Assembly (NCBI GenBank): GCA_035513575.1
Contig: DATKBW010000194.1
Span: 1 to 64,000, forward strand
Direction of reading: 5' to 3'
Source of the DNA: JAHWKI01 sp035513575
GTDB taxonomy: Bacteria > Gemmatimonadota > Gemmatimonadetes > Longimicrobiales > RSA9
Length of the DNA stretch: 64,000 bases
Shown here: piece by piece, positions 1 through 9,025 of the stretch
Layout: each line of letters starts with the position of its first letter
Numbering within the stretch: position 1 is the first letter of the stretch
Position numbers and translations under genes: made by a program
Notes under the pieces: model-generated
Told to the model about the DNA's origin: nothing
The model's database searches: none
What the model saw: only the letters and a program-made list of their open reading frames with translations

Positions 1-206
1 CCCTCGATCGCCTCGCGCAGCTCGATCCCGACCAGGAGCGGATCGTCGAGCTGCGCTTCTTTGCCGGCCTGACTGTCGAGGAGACCGCACACGTCCTGGG
101 GCGCTCGACGCGGACCGTGAAGCGCGAATGGGCGCTGGCAAAGGCGTGGCTGTTCCGGGAGCTGAATCCGCCGGTGTTCGACGCGTCTAGGGCTTCGCGA
201 CCATGA
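1..206 (+). CDS. ECF-type RNA polymerase sigma factor, 3' end only
   Basis: Only the C-terminal 67 residues are in the window; the frame begins at base 3 and stops at 204-206. The visible part is a sigma region 4: a helix with ELRFFAGLTVEETA, then the recognition helix GRSTRTVKREWALAKAWL. This closely resembles the TIGR02999-like ECF group common in Gemmatimonadota, Acidobacteria and Planctomycetes, which often travels with protein kinases and TPR proteins. It would direct RNA polymerase to -35 elements. The last residues read through a 20-base tail-to-tail overlap with the fragment on the other strand. Family call is secure; target promoters are unknown. Confidence 0.85.
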   Translation, partial: LDRLAQLDPDQERIVELRFFAGLTVEETAHVLGRSTRTVKREWALAKAWLFRELNPPVFDASRASRP

Positions 207-483
207 TGCTCGTGCCGTCGCTGTCGCCGTCGGGGTCGTGGTTCGCGCTCGCGTCGTAGGTGAGCGTGGCGTGCGCCACGTCGTCCACGGTGAAGGTGAC
301 GCTGCCGAACCGCTTGAGGATCCCGCTCAACTCGACCGTGCACTGCCCGCTACCGTCCGTGGTGCACGAGCCGGTTCCGCTGACGTCGCCGTTCCAGGTC
401 CCGCTCACCGTGGCGTCTGCCAGGGCGTTATGGGATGCGTCGTGGACCGTGATCGCCACGGGCGCCGACCTTGACGCGAACCC
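187..483 (-). pseudogene. Truncated secreted beta-sandwich protein remnant
   Basis: The frame is open for 98 codons, from just inside a TAG at 484-486 to a stop at 187-189. A GTG at 459 gives 90 residues. The sequence is Thr/Ser/Asp/Gly-rich with alternating beta pattern (ATVSGTWNGDVSGTG, FTVDDVAHATLTYDASANH) and ends DPDGDSDGTSIMVAKP. It resembles the C-terminal immunoglobulin-like segment found at the end of large secreted proteins such as S8 peptidases. No signal peptide, catalytic domain or convincing start is present, so it looks like the tail of a larger gene whose front is lost. It could be a short expressed protein, but this is less likely. Confidence 0.5.
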
Positions 484-499
484 CTACCCATGGCCCCCG

Positions 500-534
500 A
501 AAACGGCCTCCGAAGCCGATACATCGGAGGCCGT
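500..534 (-). terminator. Rho-independent terminator after tRNA-Met
   Basis: Bases 503-513 and 524-534 form a perfect 11-bp stem (ACGGCCTCCGA with its complement) around a 10-base loop. On the minus strand the stem is followed by a short T run (complement of the A's at 500-503). It lies 22 bases downstream of the tRNA 3' end, as expected for a single-tRNA transcription unit. Confidence 0.75.
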
Positions 535-555
535 AAGTCGTTGTGCCGCTTCGAG

Positions 556-627
556 TAGCAGGGGAGGGATTTGAACCCCCAACCGACGGATTATGACTCC
601 GCTGCTCTACCGTTGAGCTACCCTGCC
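556..627 (-). tRNA. tRNA-Met (CAT), elongator type
   Basis: The minus strand folds as a full 72-base cloverleaf. The 7-bp acceptor stem (GGCAGGG with CCCTGCT) has a G-U at pair 1-72. The D arm is GCTC/GAGC, the 5-bp anticodon stem encloses loop GTCATAA with anticodon CAT, and the T arm has loop TTCAAAT. The discriminator base is A and CCA is not encoded. The GGC(A/G)GGGTAGCTCA opening and the A-T-rich loop context match elongator tRNA-Met rather than the initiator, which has three G-C pairs under its anticodon. A CAT tRNA-Ile (lysidine-modified) is a less likely alternative. Confidence 0.93.
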
Positions 628-638
628 AGGGAGGGGTA

Positions 639-666
639 AAGCTACCGAAAACGGGGCCGGTGTCAA
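639..666 (-). promoter_or_regulatory. Sigma70-type promoter of tRNA-Met
   Basis: On the minus strand a perfect -35 TTGACA (661-666) is separated by 16 bases from TAGCTT (639-644), which keeps the key T, A and final T of the -10 element. Transcription would start a few bases before the tRNA 5' end at 627. Confidence 0.6.
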
Positions 667-756
667 CCGCGAAATCCCCCCGTCGGAAAATGGGGTTCGG
701 CGTTCCGGGGCGACGGGTGGGTGGGCGGCGGCTCCCGGGGGCCCGAGCGGCAATCC

Positions 757-787
757 TTGACAGGCGCTGGTCGCAGGTGGGTATTGG
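757..787 (+). promoter_or_regulatory. Candidate sigma70 promoter for the TPR gene
   Basis: A perfect -35 TTGACA lies at 757-762. The best -10 matches are GTATTG (781-786, spacing 18) or TATTGG (782-787, spacing 19). A CATAAT at 836-841 is a second -10 candidate but lacks a -35. The gene starts at 920, so the leader would be about 125 bases. Confidence 0.4.
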
Positions 788-919
788 AGCCCTGTCCTGC
801 CTCCCGGACCCCCGGCGGACGACGGCCCGCCTCCACATAATCTCCCGAGCGCCCGACCGGCGCCCTCGCCGGGGTGAACGTCCCAGCAACATGAGGACCC
901 CCCAACACCGGGAGGCATC

Positions 920-2173
920 ATGAAGCCGCAGCCCCGTTTTCTCCTGGCGCACGCCACTGCTCTGGCGGTCGCTTCCATCGCACCGGCCGCCAGTGCAGGG
1001 GCCCAGGACATCCCGGAGATGAGTCCCGAGGCCACGGCGGCGTTCGCCGAAGGGATGGCCCATTACACGGCTACCGAGTACCGGGAAGCCAGCGCGGCCT
1101 TCGCCAGGGCGTACGCCCTCGATCCATCCTTTGCCGTGGCGGCGTTCTTCGAAGGAGTGAACTGGGTGAACGCGGGCGAGCCCGACAGCGCGCGGGCCGC
1201 CTACGCGCGTGCGACCGCGGGTCGTGACCGCATGAGCGCCTACTACCGGCACCGGCTGGACGCGCATCTCGCGAGCCTGGGCGGCGACCGAAAGGCCTAC
1301 CTCGAGGCGAACCGTGAAGCGGCCCGGATCGCGCCCGGGAGCAAGGCGGAGTACAACGTGGCGCAGGGGACGGTCGGCTTCCTTCGATCCGGCGAGGCGC
1401 TCCGGTCCCTGGCGAATCTGGATCCCCGGCGCGCGCCCATGAAGGGCTGGCTCGGCTACTGGACGGTGCGTCACCGCGCTCAGCACCTGGCCGGCGACTA
1501 CGAGGCGGAGCTCGCGAGCGCGCGGGAAGCCCGCCAGCTCTTCCCCGACCAGCCGGCGGTCTACTACGACGAGGCCGAGGCCCTGATCGCCCTCGGGCGG
1601 ATCGATGAGCTGCCCGCGGTGGTGGAAGCATTCGGCAGCCTCGAAGCCGCGTTCCCCCCGTTCCTGGTGACGATGGCGGCGGAAGCCGAAGCTCACGGAG
1701 AGCCGGGAGCCGCGCGGGATCTCCTGGACCGGGCGATGCAGGAGTTCGCGGCGCTGCCGGCGGAAGCGGCCGCCGGGAACACCGCCAGGAACTGGAAGGG
1801 CATCGCGCACCACGCCCGCGGCGAGTTCGAAGAAGCGGCGCGAATCTACCGCGAGCTGAGCCGCGAGAACCCCGGAAACGACTGGTACCGCGCCTCCGCC
1901 GGGGTCATGGCCGCCGAGCGGGGGGACCGGGCGGCAGCGGATACGGAGATCCGCCGGCTCCTGGACAAGGAGACGGCCGCGGATGCGGGGGATCTTTCCA
2001 TGTACGCGGCGAACATAGCGGCAGCCCTGGGTGACGCCGAGCGCTTCGCCGTGCTGAGCGCCCGGGCCCGGGCGGCCGGATACGCCTACGGCGACTGGGA
2101 CCATCGCTACTACGCGTACCGCAAGATCCGCGGGCACCCGGCCTATCGCGCGTTCATCAGCCCGTCCGGTTGA
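920..2173 (+). CDS. Exported tetratricopeptide-repeat protein
   Basis: This 417-residue protein opens with an N-terminal signal peptide (about residues 1-28; hydrophobic ALAVASIAPAASA, then a likely cut before AQD). The rest is alpha-helical TPR repeats; helix pairs such as YREASAAFARAYALDPSFAVAAFFEG and FEEAARIYRELSRENPGNDWYRAS fit the TPR consensus. It should work in the periplasm or at the envelope as a protein-interaction scaffold; no enzymatic domain is seen. The start is supported by GGGAGG six bases before the ATG. It is the only long plus-strand gene near the left edge and stops 9 bases from the convergent ftsB-like gene. TPR proteins of this style often sit C-terminal to kinases or cyclases in related bacteria; here it stands alone. 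Confidence 0.8.
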   Translation: MKPQPRFLLAHATALAVASIAPAASAGAQDIPEMSPEATAAFAEGMAHYTATEYREASAAFARAYALDPSFAVAAFFEGVNWVNAGEPDSARAAYARATAGRDRMSAYYRHRLDAHLASLGGDRKAYLEANREAARIAPGSKAEYNVAQGTVGFLRSGEALRSLANLDPRRAPMKGWLGYWTVRHRAQHLAGDYEAELASAREARQLFPDQPAVYYDEAEALIALGRIDELPAVVEAFGSLEAAFPPFLVTMAAEAEAHGEPGAARDLLDRAMQEFAALPAEAAAGNTARNWKGIAHHARGEFEEAARIYRELSRENPGNDWYRASAGVMAAERGDRAAADTEIRRLLDKETAADAGDLSMYAANIAAALGDAERFAVLSARARAAGYAYGDWDHRYYAYRKIRGHPAYRAFISPSG

Positions 2174-2182
2174 GACGGTCCG

Positions 2183-2463
2183 TTACGACGCGCTGTCGGG
2201 CTCCGCGAAGCGGTAGAGCCGCTCGCCGTCCTTGATGAGGCCGAAGCGCTCGCGGGCGAGGCGCTCGAGGGCGGCGGAGTCGGTGGCGAGGGAGTCGGCG
2301 CGGGCCTCGAGCTCGGCGACCTCGCTCCGGACCGCCTCCAGCTCGGCGACGGCCCGCTGCTGCTCCCGCTCCAGACGCCACAGGTCGAGGAAGGTGTAGT
2401 CCCCGCCGAAGAAGAGGAAGTACGCCGTCGCGAGGACGACCATGGCGGCCAGCGCCTTCCGGA

Positions 2464-2467
<4 letters not shown>
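2183..2467 (-). CDS. FtsB/DivIC-like septum formation initiator
   Basis: A 94-residue bitopic protein: a short N-terminus, one membrane helix (about residues 5-21, ALAAMVVLATAYFLFFGG), then a heptad coiled coil (about 30-75, LEREQQRAVAELEAVRSEVAELEARA). It ends with a short region containing RERFGLIKDGERLYRF, the conserved 'Y/F-G-x-x-x-x-GE' patch of the FtsB/DivIC family. Such proteins join FtsL and FtsQ in the divisome and help activate septal peptidoglycan synthesis. The GTG start overlaps the eno stop by four bases (GTGA), so it is translationally coupled to enolase; an eno-ftsB order is common in bacteria. Confidence 0.85.
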
Positions 2468-3735
<1,268 letters not shown>

Positions 3736-3739
3736 CGCG

Positions 3740-4504
3740 TCAGTGGCTCTGGTTCGGGTTCGGTGACTCGATCCGGCCGGGCGTCAACTCGGCGCGGGCG
3801 CCGTCGCGCAGGCGGCGGACCTGGTCGCGGACGCGGCGCAAGAGGGCGTCGCGGTCGCCGGGGCCGAATCCGTCGGTCGGGATGGGCTCGCCGAAGCGAA
3901 GGATAATCGGCCCCTTCCGGACCCGCCACCCGCCCTTGGGCTGGATGCGGCGCGTGCCGGCGACGCCGAACGGGACGATGGGGACGCGGGCGTGGAGGGC
4001 GAGCATGAACGCGCCCTTCTTGAAGGGGAGGAGGTCGTCGTGGGGGGAGCGGGTCCCCTCGGCGAAGATGACGACCGCGCTCCTGTCCTCCCGCAGGCGG
4101 CGGCCGGCCTCGTCCAGCGACGCGATGGCGCGGGCCTGGTCGGAGCGGTCGATGGAGACGTGGCCCGCGGCCTTCCACGCGCGGCCGAAGAGAGGGACGC
4201 GCTCGAGCTCCTTCTTGGCGACGAAATGGAAGGTCTTGTCGAGGTTCCCGGCCACGGCGAACACGTCGTACCAGGACTGGTGGTTGCCGACGAGGATCTG
4301 CGGCGAGTCCGGATCGATGTTCTCCGCGCCCTCCACCTTCACGGGCGTGGCGCTGGCCCAGAGGATCCACCGGGACCAGGTCCGGCCACCCCAGTCGTAG
4401 AGCCGGGCGTTCCGGACGCCCAGCACCCCCGCGACGACGAGGATCGGGCCCAGCAGGAGCGTGCCCACCAGCGTGTTCAGCGCCACCCAGGCCGCCCGGA
4501 TCAT
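3740..4504 (-). CDS. plsC: 1-acyl-sn-glycerol-3-phosphate acyltransferase
   Basis: A 254-residue membrane-associated acyltransferase that makes phosphatidic acid from lysophosphatidic acid in phospholipid synthesis. The catalytic NHxxxxD motif is at residues 74-80 (NHQSWYD) and the substrate-binding EGTRS at 149-153. An N-terminal hydrophobic helix (about 8-30) anchors it to the membrane. The start is set by an ATGA overlap with the stop of thiL. Codons upstream of this ATG in the same frame are antisense-like noise and are excluded. Confidence 0.93.
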   Translation of the reverse strand: MIRAAWVALNTLVGTLLLGPILVVAGVLGVRNARLYDWGGRTWSRWILWASATPVKVEGAENIDPDSPQILVGNHQSWYDVFAVAGNLDKTFHFVAKKELERVPLFGRAWKAAGHVSIDRSDQARAIASLDEAGRRLREDRSAVVIFAEGTRSPHDDLLPFKKGAFMLALHARVPIVPFGVAGTRRIQPKGGWRVRKGPIILRFGEPIPTDGFGPGDRDALLRRVRDQVRRLRDGARAELTPGRIESPNPNQSH

Positions 4505-5481
4505 GCCCCCTCCCTCCAGTGCTGGAACGCCTGCACGTCCAGGCTGTCGCCCCGCTCGTCCACGACGACGACCCCCTCCCCCACCTCGATCCGCCCGACC
4601 CGGGTCAGCGGGATCCCGAACCGCGCCTCGAACGCCGCACGGACCGCGTCGCCGACCCCGGCCAGCGCGGCGAAGCACAGCTCGTAGTCCTCGCCGCCGG
4701 CCGCGGCCAGCCGCACCGGCTCCGGCGCGCCGGCAGCCGAGGGCGCCACCGGCAGCGCCGCGGCCTCGACCACGACGCGGACCCCGCTGGCGGCGGCCAG
4801 GTGACCCGCGTCCCCGGCGATCCCGTCGGAGAGGTCGAGCATGGCGGACGGCACCCGCCGCTCGGCGAGCCAGAGCGCCTCCGCGATCCGCGGCCGCGGC
4901 CGTGCGAACGCCTCCCGGGCGGCGGGATCCGGCTCCTCGCCCCGCCCCCAGGCCGCCACGGCCGCGGCCGCCGCGCCGAGCGTGCCCGTTACCCAGAGCT
5001 CCTCGCCGGGCCTGGCGCCGCTCCGGCGGACGGGGTCCGGCGCCTCCCCGAGGGCCACGATGTCCACGACGAGGGGCCCGGAGGAGCGCACCAGGTCGCC
5101 GCCGATCAGCGCCGCCCCGGCGTCCGCGGCCGCCCGGGCGACCCCGCGCATGAGCGCCACGCCGGGGCCGCCGGCGTCGGCGTCGGGCAGCGCGATGGAG
5201 GCCAGGATGCCGATGGGTCGCGCGGCCATGGCCGCGAGGTCGCTCAGCCCCGCGGCCGCGGCGCGCCACCCGATCTCCTCCGGCTCCAGCCAGTCGCGGC
5301 GGAAATGGACGTCCTCGACGGCCATGTCCACGGTGACGGCGATCCCGTCGCCCATGACGACGGCGCAATCATCGCCCGGGCCCAGCCGGACCCCCGGATG
5401 CCCCTCCGCCGGGGCGCTGGTCGCGCCGAGGAACCGGCGGATCAGGTCGAACTCCGGCCCGGGCCCGAGCCGGGTCACCAT
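4501..5481 (-). CDS. thiL: Thiamine-monophosphate kinase
   Basis: This 326-residue protein phosphorylates thiamine monophosphate to the active cofactor thiamine diphosphate. It shows the AIR-synthase-related fold with the nucleotide/metal motif GPGDDCAV near residue 35, VTVDMAVEDVHF, the GLSDLAAMAARP helix, GGDL, and a late GGEDYELCFAA motif. Length is typical (about 310-340). It overlaps the end of nnr by seven bases and is coupled to plsC by ATGA, so it belongs to one transcription unit running from the small zinc-ribbon gene to the ftsB-like gene. Confidence 0.95.
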   Translation of the reverse strand: MVTRLGPGPEFDLIRRFLGATSAPAEGHPGVRLGPGDDCAVVMGDGIAVTVDMAVEDVHFRRDWLEPEEIGWRAAAAGLSDLAAMAARPIGILASIALPDADAGGPGVALMRGVARAAADAGAALIGGDLVRSSGPLVVDIVALGEAPDPVRRSGARPGEELWVTGTLGAAAAAVAAWGRGEEPDPAAREAFARPRPRIAEALWLAERRVPSAMLDLSDGIAGDAGHLAAASGVRVVVEAAALPVAPSAAGAPEPVRLAAAGGEDYELCFAALAGVGDAVRAAFEARFGIPLTRVGRIEVGEGVVVVDERGDSLDVQAFQHWREGA

Positions 5482-7022
5482 CGGGCGGGCTGGTCGAAAA
5501 GGATGAAGGGGAGGTCGAGGGGGGGCCGGTCCGGACCGGGGTGGTCGAACGCGGCCGGGAGGTGCTCGGTGACGTCGTCGGGGGTGAGCCCCCGGCCGCG
5601 CCGCGCCAGCTCCGCCGCGCGCCCGCCGTAGAAGAGCCCGAGGGCGGCGGCGTCCCGCGGCAGGGCGCCCGCGGCGAGGAAGGCGGCGATCATCCCCGCG
5701 AGCTGGTCGCCCATGGCGGCCGCGGCCAGGTCGGAGGAGCCGACGGAGTTCACCAGGACCGGCGCACCCGCGGCGGCGACCACGCTCGGGGACCCCTTCA
5801 GGAGCACCACGGCCCCGGCGGTGCCGGCGGCGAGCTCGGCCGCGCGGCCCAGCGGGTCGTGGCGGATGTCGCCGACGGACAGGCCGGTGATCCGGCTCAT
5901 CTCGCCGGGGTGCGGCGTGAGGACGAAGCGGCCGTCCAGATCCCGCATGCCGTCGCGGGCGGCGAGGATCGTGAGGGCATCCGCGTCCAGCACGCAGCGG
6001 CGCTCCCCGAGACCGTCCAGGAGGCGGTCCAGGAGCGTCCCTTCGGCTCTGCCGGTCCCCATGGCGGGGCCGGCGAGCAGGGCATCCGAGGCCTCCAGCG
6101 CCTCGGCCACCGCGCCGTTGTCCGCCCGGTCGATGAACAGCCCTTCCGGGACGAGGGACTGGATGATCCCGCGGTTGGCGTCGTCGGAGACCACGCGGAC
6201 GAGCCCGGCGCCCGCGCGGACGGCCGACCGCCCGGCGATGGCCGCCGCGCCCGCCATCCCCTTCCGGCCCGCGACCACCAGGACGCGGCCGACGGAGTTC
6301 TTGTGGGCGTCCGGGTCCCGGCCCGGCAGGCGCGCCCGGGCCCAGCCGGGCGTGATGAGCGCTGCGGCGGCGCCATCCTCGGGAAGTGGAGGAAAGCCGA
6401 TCTCCACGGCCAGGATCCGGCCGCAGCGGGACCGCCCGGGCTGGAGCAGCCCGCCCCGCTTCGGCCAGCCGAACATGACGGTGACCGCCGCGGTGACCGC
6501 CTCCCCCGGCACCTCACCCGTGGTCGGGTCCACGCCCGAGGGGATGTCCAGCGCGACGATGGGCCGCTCGCTCCCGTTCATCCGGCGGATCAGCGCGGCC
6601 GCGCGCTCCCGGGGGGCTCCGCGGGCGCCGGTGCCGAGGACCCCATCCACCAGGACCGCGGGATCCGCCAGGGCCGTGTCCAGGTCGTCGTCGGAGAGGG
6701 GCGGGAGGTCGGTCCCGGCCAGGAGCGCGGGATCCGGCGCCGAGCCGGCGGCGGGGATCCAGGCGACCTCCCGCCCCCAGGCCGCCAGCGAACGGAGCGC
6801 CACGAGGGCGTCCCCGCCGTTGTTCCCCCCGCCCACGAAGGCGACGATGCGGCCCGCCGGATAGAGGCGATGGATGACCTCCGCCGCGGCGCGGCCGGCG
6901 GACTCCATGAGGACGCGGCCCGGGACGCCGGCGTCGGCCTGGGCGTGACGATCGAGCTCCGCCGCCTCCGCGGCCGTGACGAGCGCCACCCGCTCGCGGC
7001 CGTAGACCGCCGGCGCCGTCAC
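5475..7022 (-). CDS. nnr: Bifunctional NAD(P)H-hydrate epimerase / ADP-dependent dehydratase
   Basis: About 515 residues, a fusion that repairs hydrated NADH and NADPH. The N-terminal YjeF epimerase domain (about 1-210) carries FVGGGNNGGDALVALR and ALDIPSGVD. The C-terminal ribokinase-like dehydratase domain (about 225-515) carries NSVGRVLVVAG, LTPHPGEMSRIT and a catalytic-aspartate segment MGDQLAGMIAAFL. That last motif is usually GTGD, so the residues before the aspartate vary here. The start is uncertain: GTG at 7022 has GGAAG upstream and precedes the conserved TAAEAAELDRHA; a later GTG (near 6992) is possible. Confidence 0.92.
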   Translation of the reverse strand: MTAPAVYGRERVALVTAAEAAELDRHAQADAGVPGRVLMESAGRAAAEVIHRLYPAGRIVAFVGGGNNGGDALVALRSLAAWGREVAWIPAAGSAPDPALLAGTDLPPLSDDDLDTALADPAVLVDGVLGTGARGAPRERAAALIRRMNGSERPIVALDIPSGVDPTTGEVPGEAVTAAVTVMFGWPKRGGLLQPGRSRCGRILAVEIGFPPLPEDGAAAALITPGWARARLPGRDPDAHKNSVGRVLVVAGRKGMAGAAAIAGRSAVRAGAGLVRVVSDDANRGIIQSLVPEGLFIDRADNGAVAEALEASDALLAGPAMGTGRAEGTLLDRLLDGLGERRCVLDADALTILAARDGMRDLDGRFVLTPHPGEMSRITGLSVGDIRHDPLGRAAELAAGTAGAVVLLKGSPSVVAAAGAPVLVNSVGSSDLAAAAMGDQLAGMIAAFLAAGALPRDAAALGLFYGGRAAELARRGRGLTPDDVTEHLPAAFDHPGPDRPPLDLPFILFDQPARW

Positions 7023-7065
7023 CGGGACTTCCGCGGCTGTCCCACGGGATCGTCTGGAGGGAGGA

Positions 7066-7260
7066 CTACTTGAAGCTCGGGCCGATGGTCCGGCCGAAGC
7101 TGATCTCGCCGTTGTCGATGCGGATGTTGAAGCCGCACTCCGGGTTCGAACAGACCCACGCCTTGTAGCGAATCGACGCGCCGTCCCGCCCGTAATCCGA
7201 AAGAGGGAGCATCCGGCCATCCTTGCACTTGTGGCAATCGGGCCACTGCGGATCACTCAT
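7066..7260 (-). CDS. Small zinc-ribbon protein
   Basis: A 64-residue protein with two cysteine pairs, CHKC near the N-terminus and CSNPEC about 26 residues later, forming a likely zinc ribbon. The centre (SIRYKAWVCSNPECGFNIRIDNG) looks like a rubredoxin- or ribbon-type fold and the C-terminus is GRTIGPSFK. I do not recognise a named family or function. Start choice: a GGAGGGG stretch is six bases before the ATG at 7260 but abuts the in-frame ATG at 7266, so 7260 is preferred. It lies between the Minf_1886-type gene and nnr. Confidence 0.7.
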   Translation of the reverse strand: MSDPQWPDCHKCKDGRMLPLSDYGRDGASIRYKAWVCSNPECGFNIRIDNGEISFGRTIGPSFK

Positions 7261-7275
7261 CGTCATCCCCTCCCC

Positions 7276-7659
7276 TCAGATGTTGGCCCCCCAGGGATAG
7301 CCCTGCTCGAAGGTTTCCTCGAAATCGAAGAGCGCCTCGAAGTCCCGAAGCGTGTCGTCGTCCTGCTTGATCAGGATCCCGCACTCGACGAGCGCGAACA
7401 CGATGGCCCCCAGGTCCGTCGTCTCCTCGATCCCCCAGTGCTCGAGGACCGTGCGGGCCATGGGGCCGAACCGGTACAGGGCTAGATCCCGGGCGCCCTC
7501 CGCCAGCTCCCGGCCGGAGATGTGACGCGGCTCGGCGAGCCGCTCCAGCACGTGGTGGAGGGATGACAGGACGAACAGGTACGCCGTCTCGTGATAGCGG
7601 GGGTGCCGCTCACGGAGGCGGTCCAGGACATCATCCGCGAAGACCATGCTCTCATTCAT
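7276..7659 (-). CDS. Minf_1886 family conserved protein, function unknown
   Basis: At 127 residues it is full length for this uncharacterised family. Recognisable landmarks are RYHETAYLFVLSSLHHVL, the HISGRELAEGARDLALYRFGPMA block, VLEHWGIEETTDLGAIVFALVECG, and a C-terminal DFEALFDFEETF. It is predicted soluble and alpha-helical, with no catalytic motif. The family is widespread in Planctomycetes, Verrucomicrobia, Acidobacteria and Gemmatimonadota, but its role is not established. It lies nine bases upstream of the zinc-ribbon gene's stop, suggesting joint expression. Confidence 0.8.
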   Translation of the reverse strand: MNESMVFADDVLDRLRERHPRYHETAYLFVLSSLHHVLERLAEPRHISGRELAEGARDLALYRFGPMARTVLEHWGIEETTDLGAIVFALVECGILIKQDDDTLRDFEALFDFEETFEQGYPWGANI

Positions 7660-7673
7660 GCTGAACGCGGCAA

Positions 7674-7689
7674 GTTGAGCCGACTCAAC
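7674..7689. promoter_or_regulatory. Inverted repeat upstream of the Minf_1886-type gene
   Basis: GTTGAG and CTCAAC flank a 4-base spacer, 15 bases upstream of the start at 7659. It lies in the only gap (72 bases) between glyA and the next operon, where a promoter is expected. It may be an operator half-site pair or a small hairpin; no regulator is identified. Confidence 0.3.
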
Positions 7690-7731
7690 AATTTGAACGG
7701 AGAGGGGGTGGCGCGCAACGGCGGCCCCGGA

Positions 7732-9018
7732 CTACGCCATGGGCGGCGGCACGGCCGGGGTCTCGAAGCGGGCTTCGCGCCAGTCGCGATAGAGCGGCTT
7801 GTCGTCGGTGAGGGCGCGGACCCGGTGGCGGACGCGCGCGCGAACGTCCTCGTCGTCGGGGGCCTCGAGCACGTCGGCCATCCAGCCGCCGATCCTGCGC
7901 ATGTCGTCCTCGTCCATGCCACGGGTGGTGAGGGCGGCGGTGCCGATGCGGATCCCCGACGTCACGAAGGGGGAGCGCTTCTCGCCGGGCACGGTGTTCT
8001 TGTTGGTGGTGATCCGGGCGTCCTCGAGGGCGGCCTCGGCGTCCTTCCCGCTGAGGTCCCGGTCGCTCAGATCGAGCAGCAGGAGGTGGTTGTCCGTCCC
8101 GCCGCTGACGAGGCGGAAGCCGCGTTCCATGAGCGTCTCCCCGAGCGCCTGGGCATTGGCCACGACCCGGCGGGCGTAGCGCGCGAACTCCGGCGCCGCC
8201 GCTTCACGGAACGCCACGGCCTTGGCGGCAATGACGTGCATGAGGGGACCGCCCTGCATGCCGGGAAAGACGGCCTTGTCGAGGCCCTTCGCGTGCTCCT
8301 CCCGACACACGGCGAACCCGCCGCGGGGGCCGCGGAGCGTCTTGTGGGTCGTGGAGGTCACGATGTCGGCGTGGGGCACCGGGCTCGGGTGGACGCCGGC
8401 GGCGACGAGCCCGGCGATGTGGGCCATGTCCACGACCAGCGCGGCGCCCACCTCGCGGGCGATGGCGCCGAAGGCCTCGAAGTCGATGACGCGGGGGTAG
8501 GCGCTGGCCCCCGCGACGATGACCCGCGGCGAGTGCTCCCGGGCGAGGTCGCGGACGCGGTCCATGTCGATGCGCCCGGTGGCCTCGTCCACGCCGTACG
8601 CGGCGACCCGGTACAGCTGCCCGCTGAAATTCACGGGGGAGCCGTGGGTGAGGTGCCCGCCGTGGCTCAGGCTCATCCCGAGGAGGGTGTCGCCGGCCTC
8701 CATGAGGGTCATGTAGGCGGCCATGTTGGCCTGGGCGCCGGCGTGGGGCTGGACGTTGGCGTGGTCGGCGCCGAACAGCGTCCTGCACCGCTCGATGGCC
8801 AGCCGCTCCACCTCGTCCACCCACTCGCACCCGCCGTAATAGCGGCGGCCCGGGTACCCTTCGGCGTACTTGTTCGTCAGGACGGTGCCCATCGCTTCCA
8901 GCACCGCCGGTGAGGTGAAGTTCTCGCTGGCGATCAGCTCCAGCGTGTCGTTCTGCCGCCGCGCTTCCTTCTCGACGGCGTCGAAGATCTCCGGGTCGGT
9001 GGCCAGCAGTTCGTCCAT
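7732..9018 (-). CDS. glyA: Serine hydroxymethyltransferase
   Basis: This 428-residue PLP enzyme converts serine and tetrahydrofolate to glycine and 5,10-methylene-THF, feeding one-carbon metabolism. It has the family landmarks NDTLELIASENFTSPAVLEA, NKYAEGYPGRRYYGGCEWVDEVE, the HGGHLTHG loop, and the PLP lysine in TSTTHKTLRGPRGG. Length matches the norm (about 415-430). It is the last gene of the acyl-CoA/amino-acid catabolic cluster, seven bases after the leucine-type dehydrogenase, which suits glycine/serine handling but may be coincidental. Confidence 0.98.
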   Translation of the reverse strand: MDELLATDPEIFDAVEKEARRQNDTLELIASENFTSPAVLEAMGTVLTNKYAEGYPGRRYYGGCEWVDEVERLAIERCRTLFGADHANVQPHAGAQANMAAYMTLMEAGDTLLGMSLSHGGHLTHGSPVNFSGQLYRVAAYGVDEATGRIDMDRVRDLAREHSPRVIVAGASAYPRVIDFEAFGAIAREVGAALVVDMAHIAGLVAAGVHPSPVPHADIVTSTTHKTLRGPRGGFAVCREEHAKGLDKAVFPGMQGGPLMHVIAAKAVAFREAAAPEFARYARRVVANAQALGETLMERGFRLVSGGTDNHLLLLDLSDRDLSGKDAEAALEDARITTNKNTVPGEKRSPFVTSGIRIGTAALTTRGMDEDDMRRIGGWMADVLEAPDDEDVRARVRHRVRALTDDKPLYRDWREARFETPAVPPPMA

Positions 9019-9025
9019 GAGTCTC

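Larger units (their letters stand above)
628..919. other. Divergent intergenic region
   Basis: This 292-base stretch separates tRNA-Met (leftward) from the TPR gene (rightward). It holds the two divergent promoter candidates and a leader of roughly 125 bases before the TPR gene. Third-position base use in its open frames is not GC-enriched like that of the neighbouring genes, so I see no gene in it. Confidence 0.7.

Noticed and set aside
556..627. Initiator tRNA-fMet
   Set aside because: The anticodon stem lacks the three consecutive G-C pairs and the first acceptor pair is G-U rather than the C1/A72 mismatch of the initiator.
836..841. CATAAT as the main -10 of the TPR gene
   Set aside because: There is no plausible -35 at the right distance; the TTGACA at 757 pairs better with 781-787.
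660..923. An 87-codon plus-strand open frame ending as ATGA on the TPR gene start
   Set aside because: Its codons lack the GC-rich third positions of real genes here, and it lies across both promoter candidates, so it is most likely non-coding.
428..2137. A 569-codon minus-strand open frame
   Set aside because: It is antisense to the TPR gene and runs through tRNA-Met; its translation is low-complexity Arg/Gly/Pro.
5541..7073. Plus-strand 510-codon open frame
   Set aside because: Antisense to nnr, with no recognisable fold.
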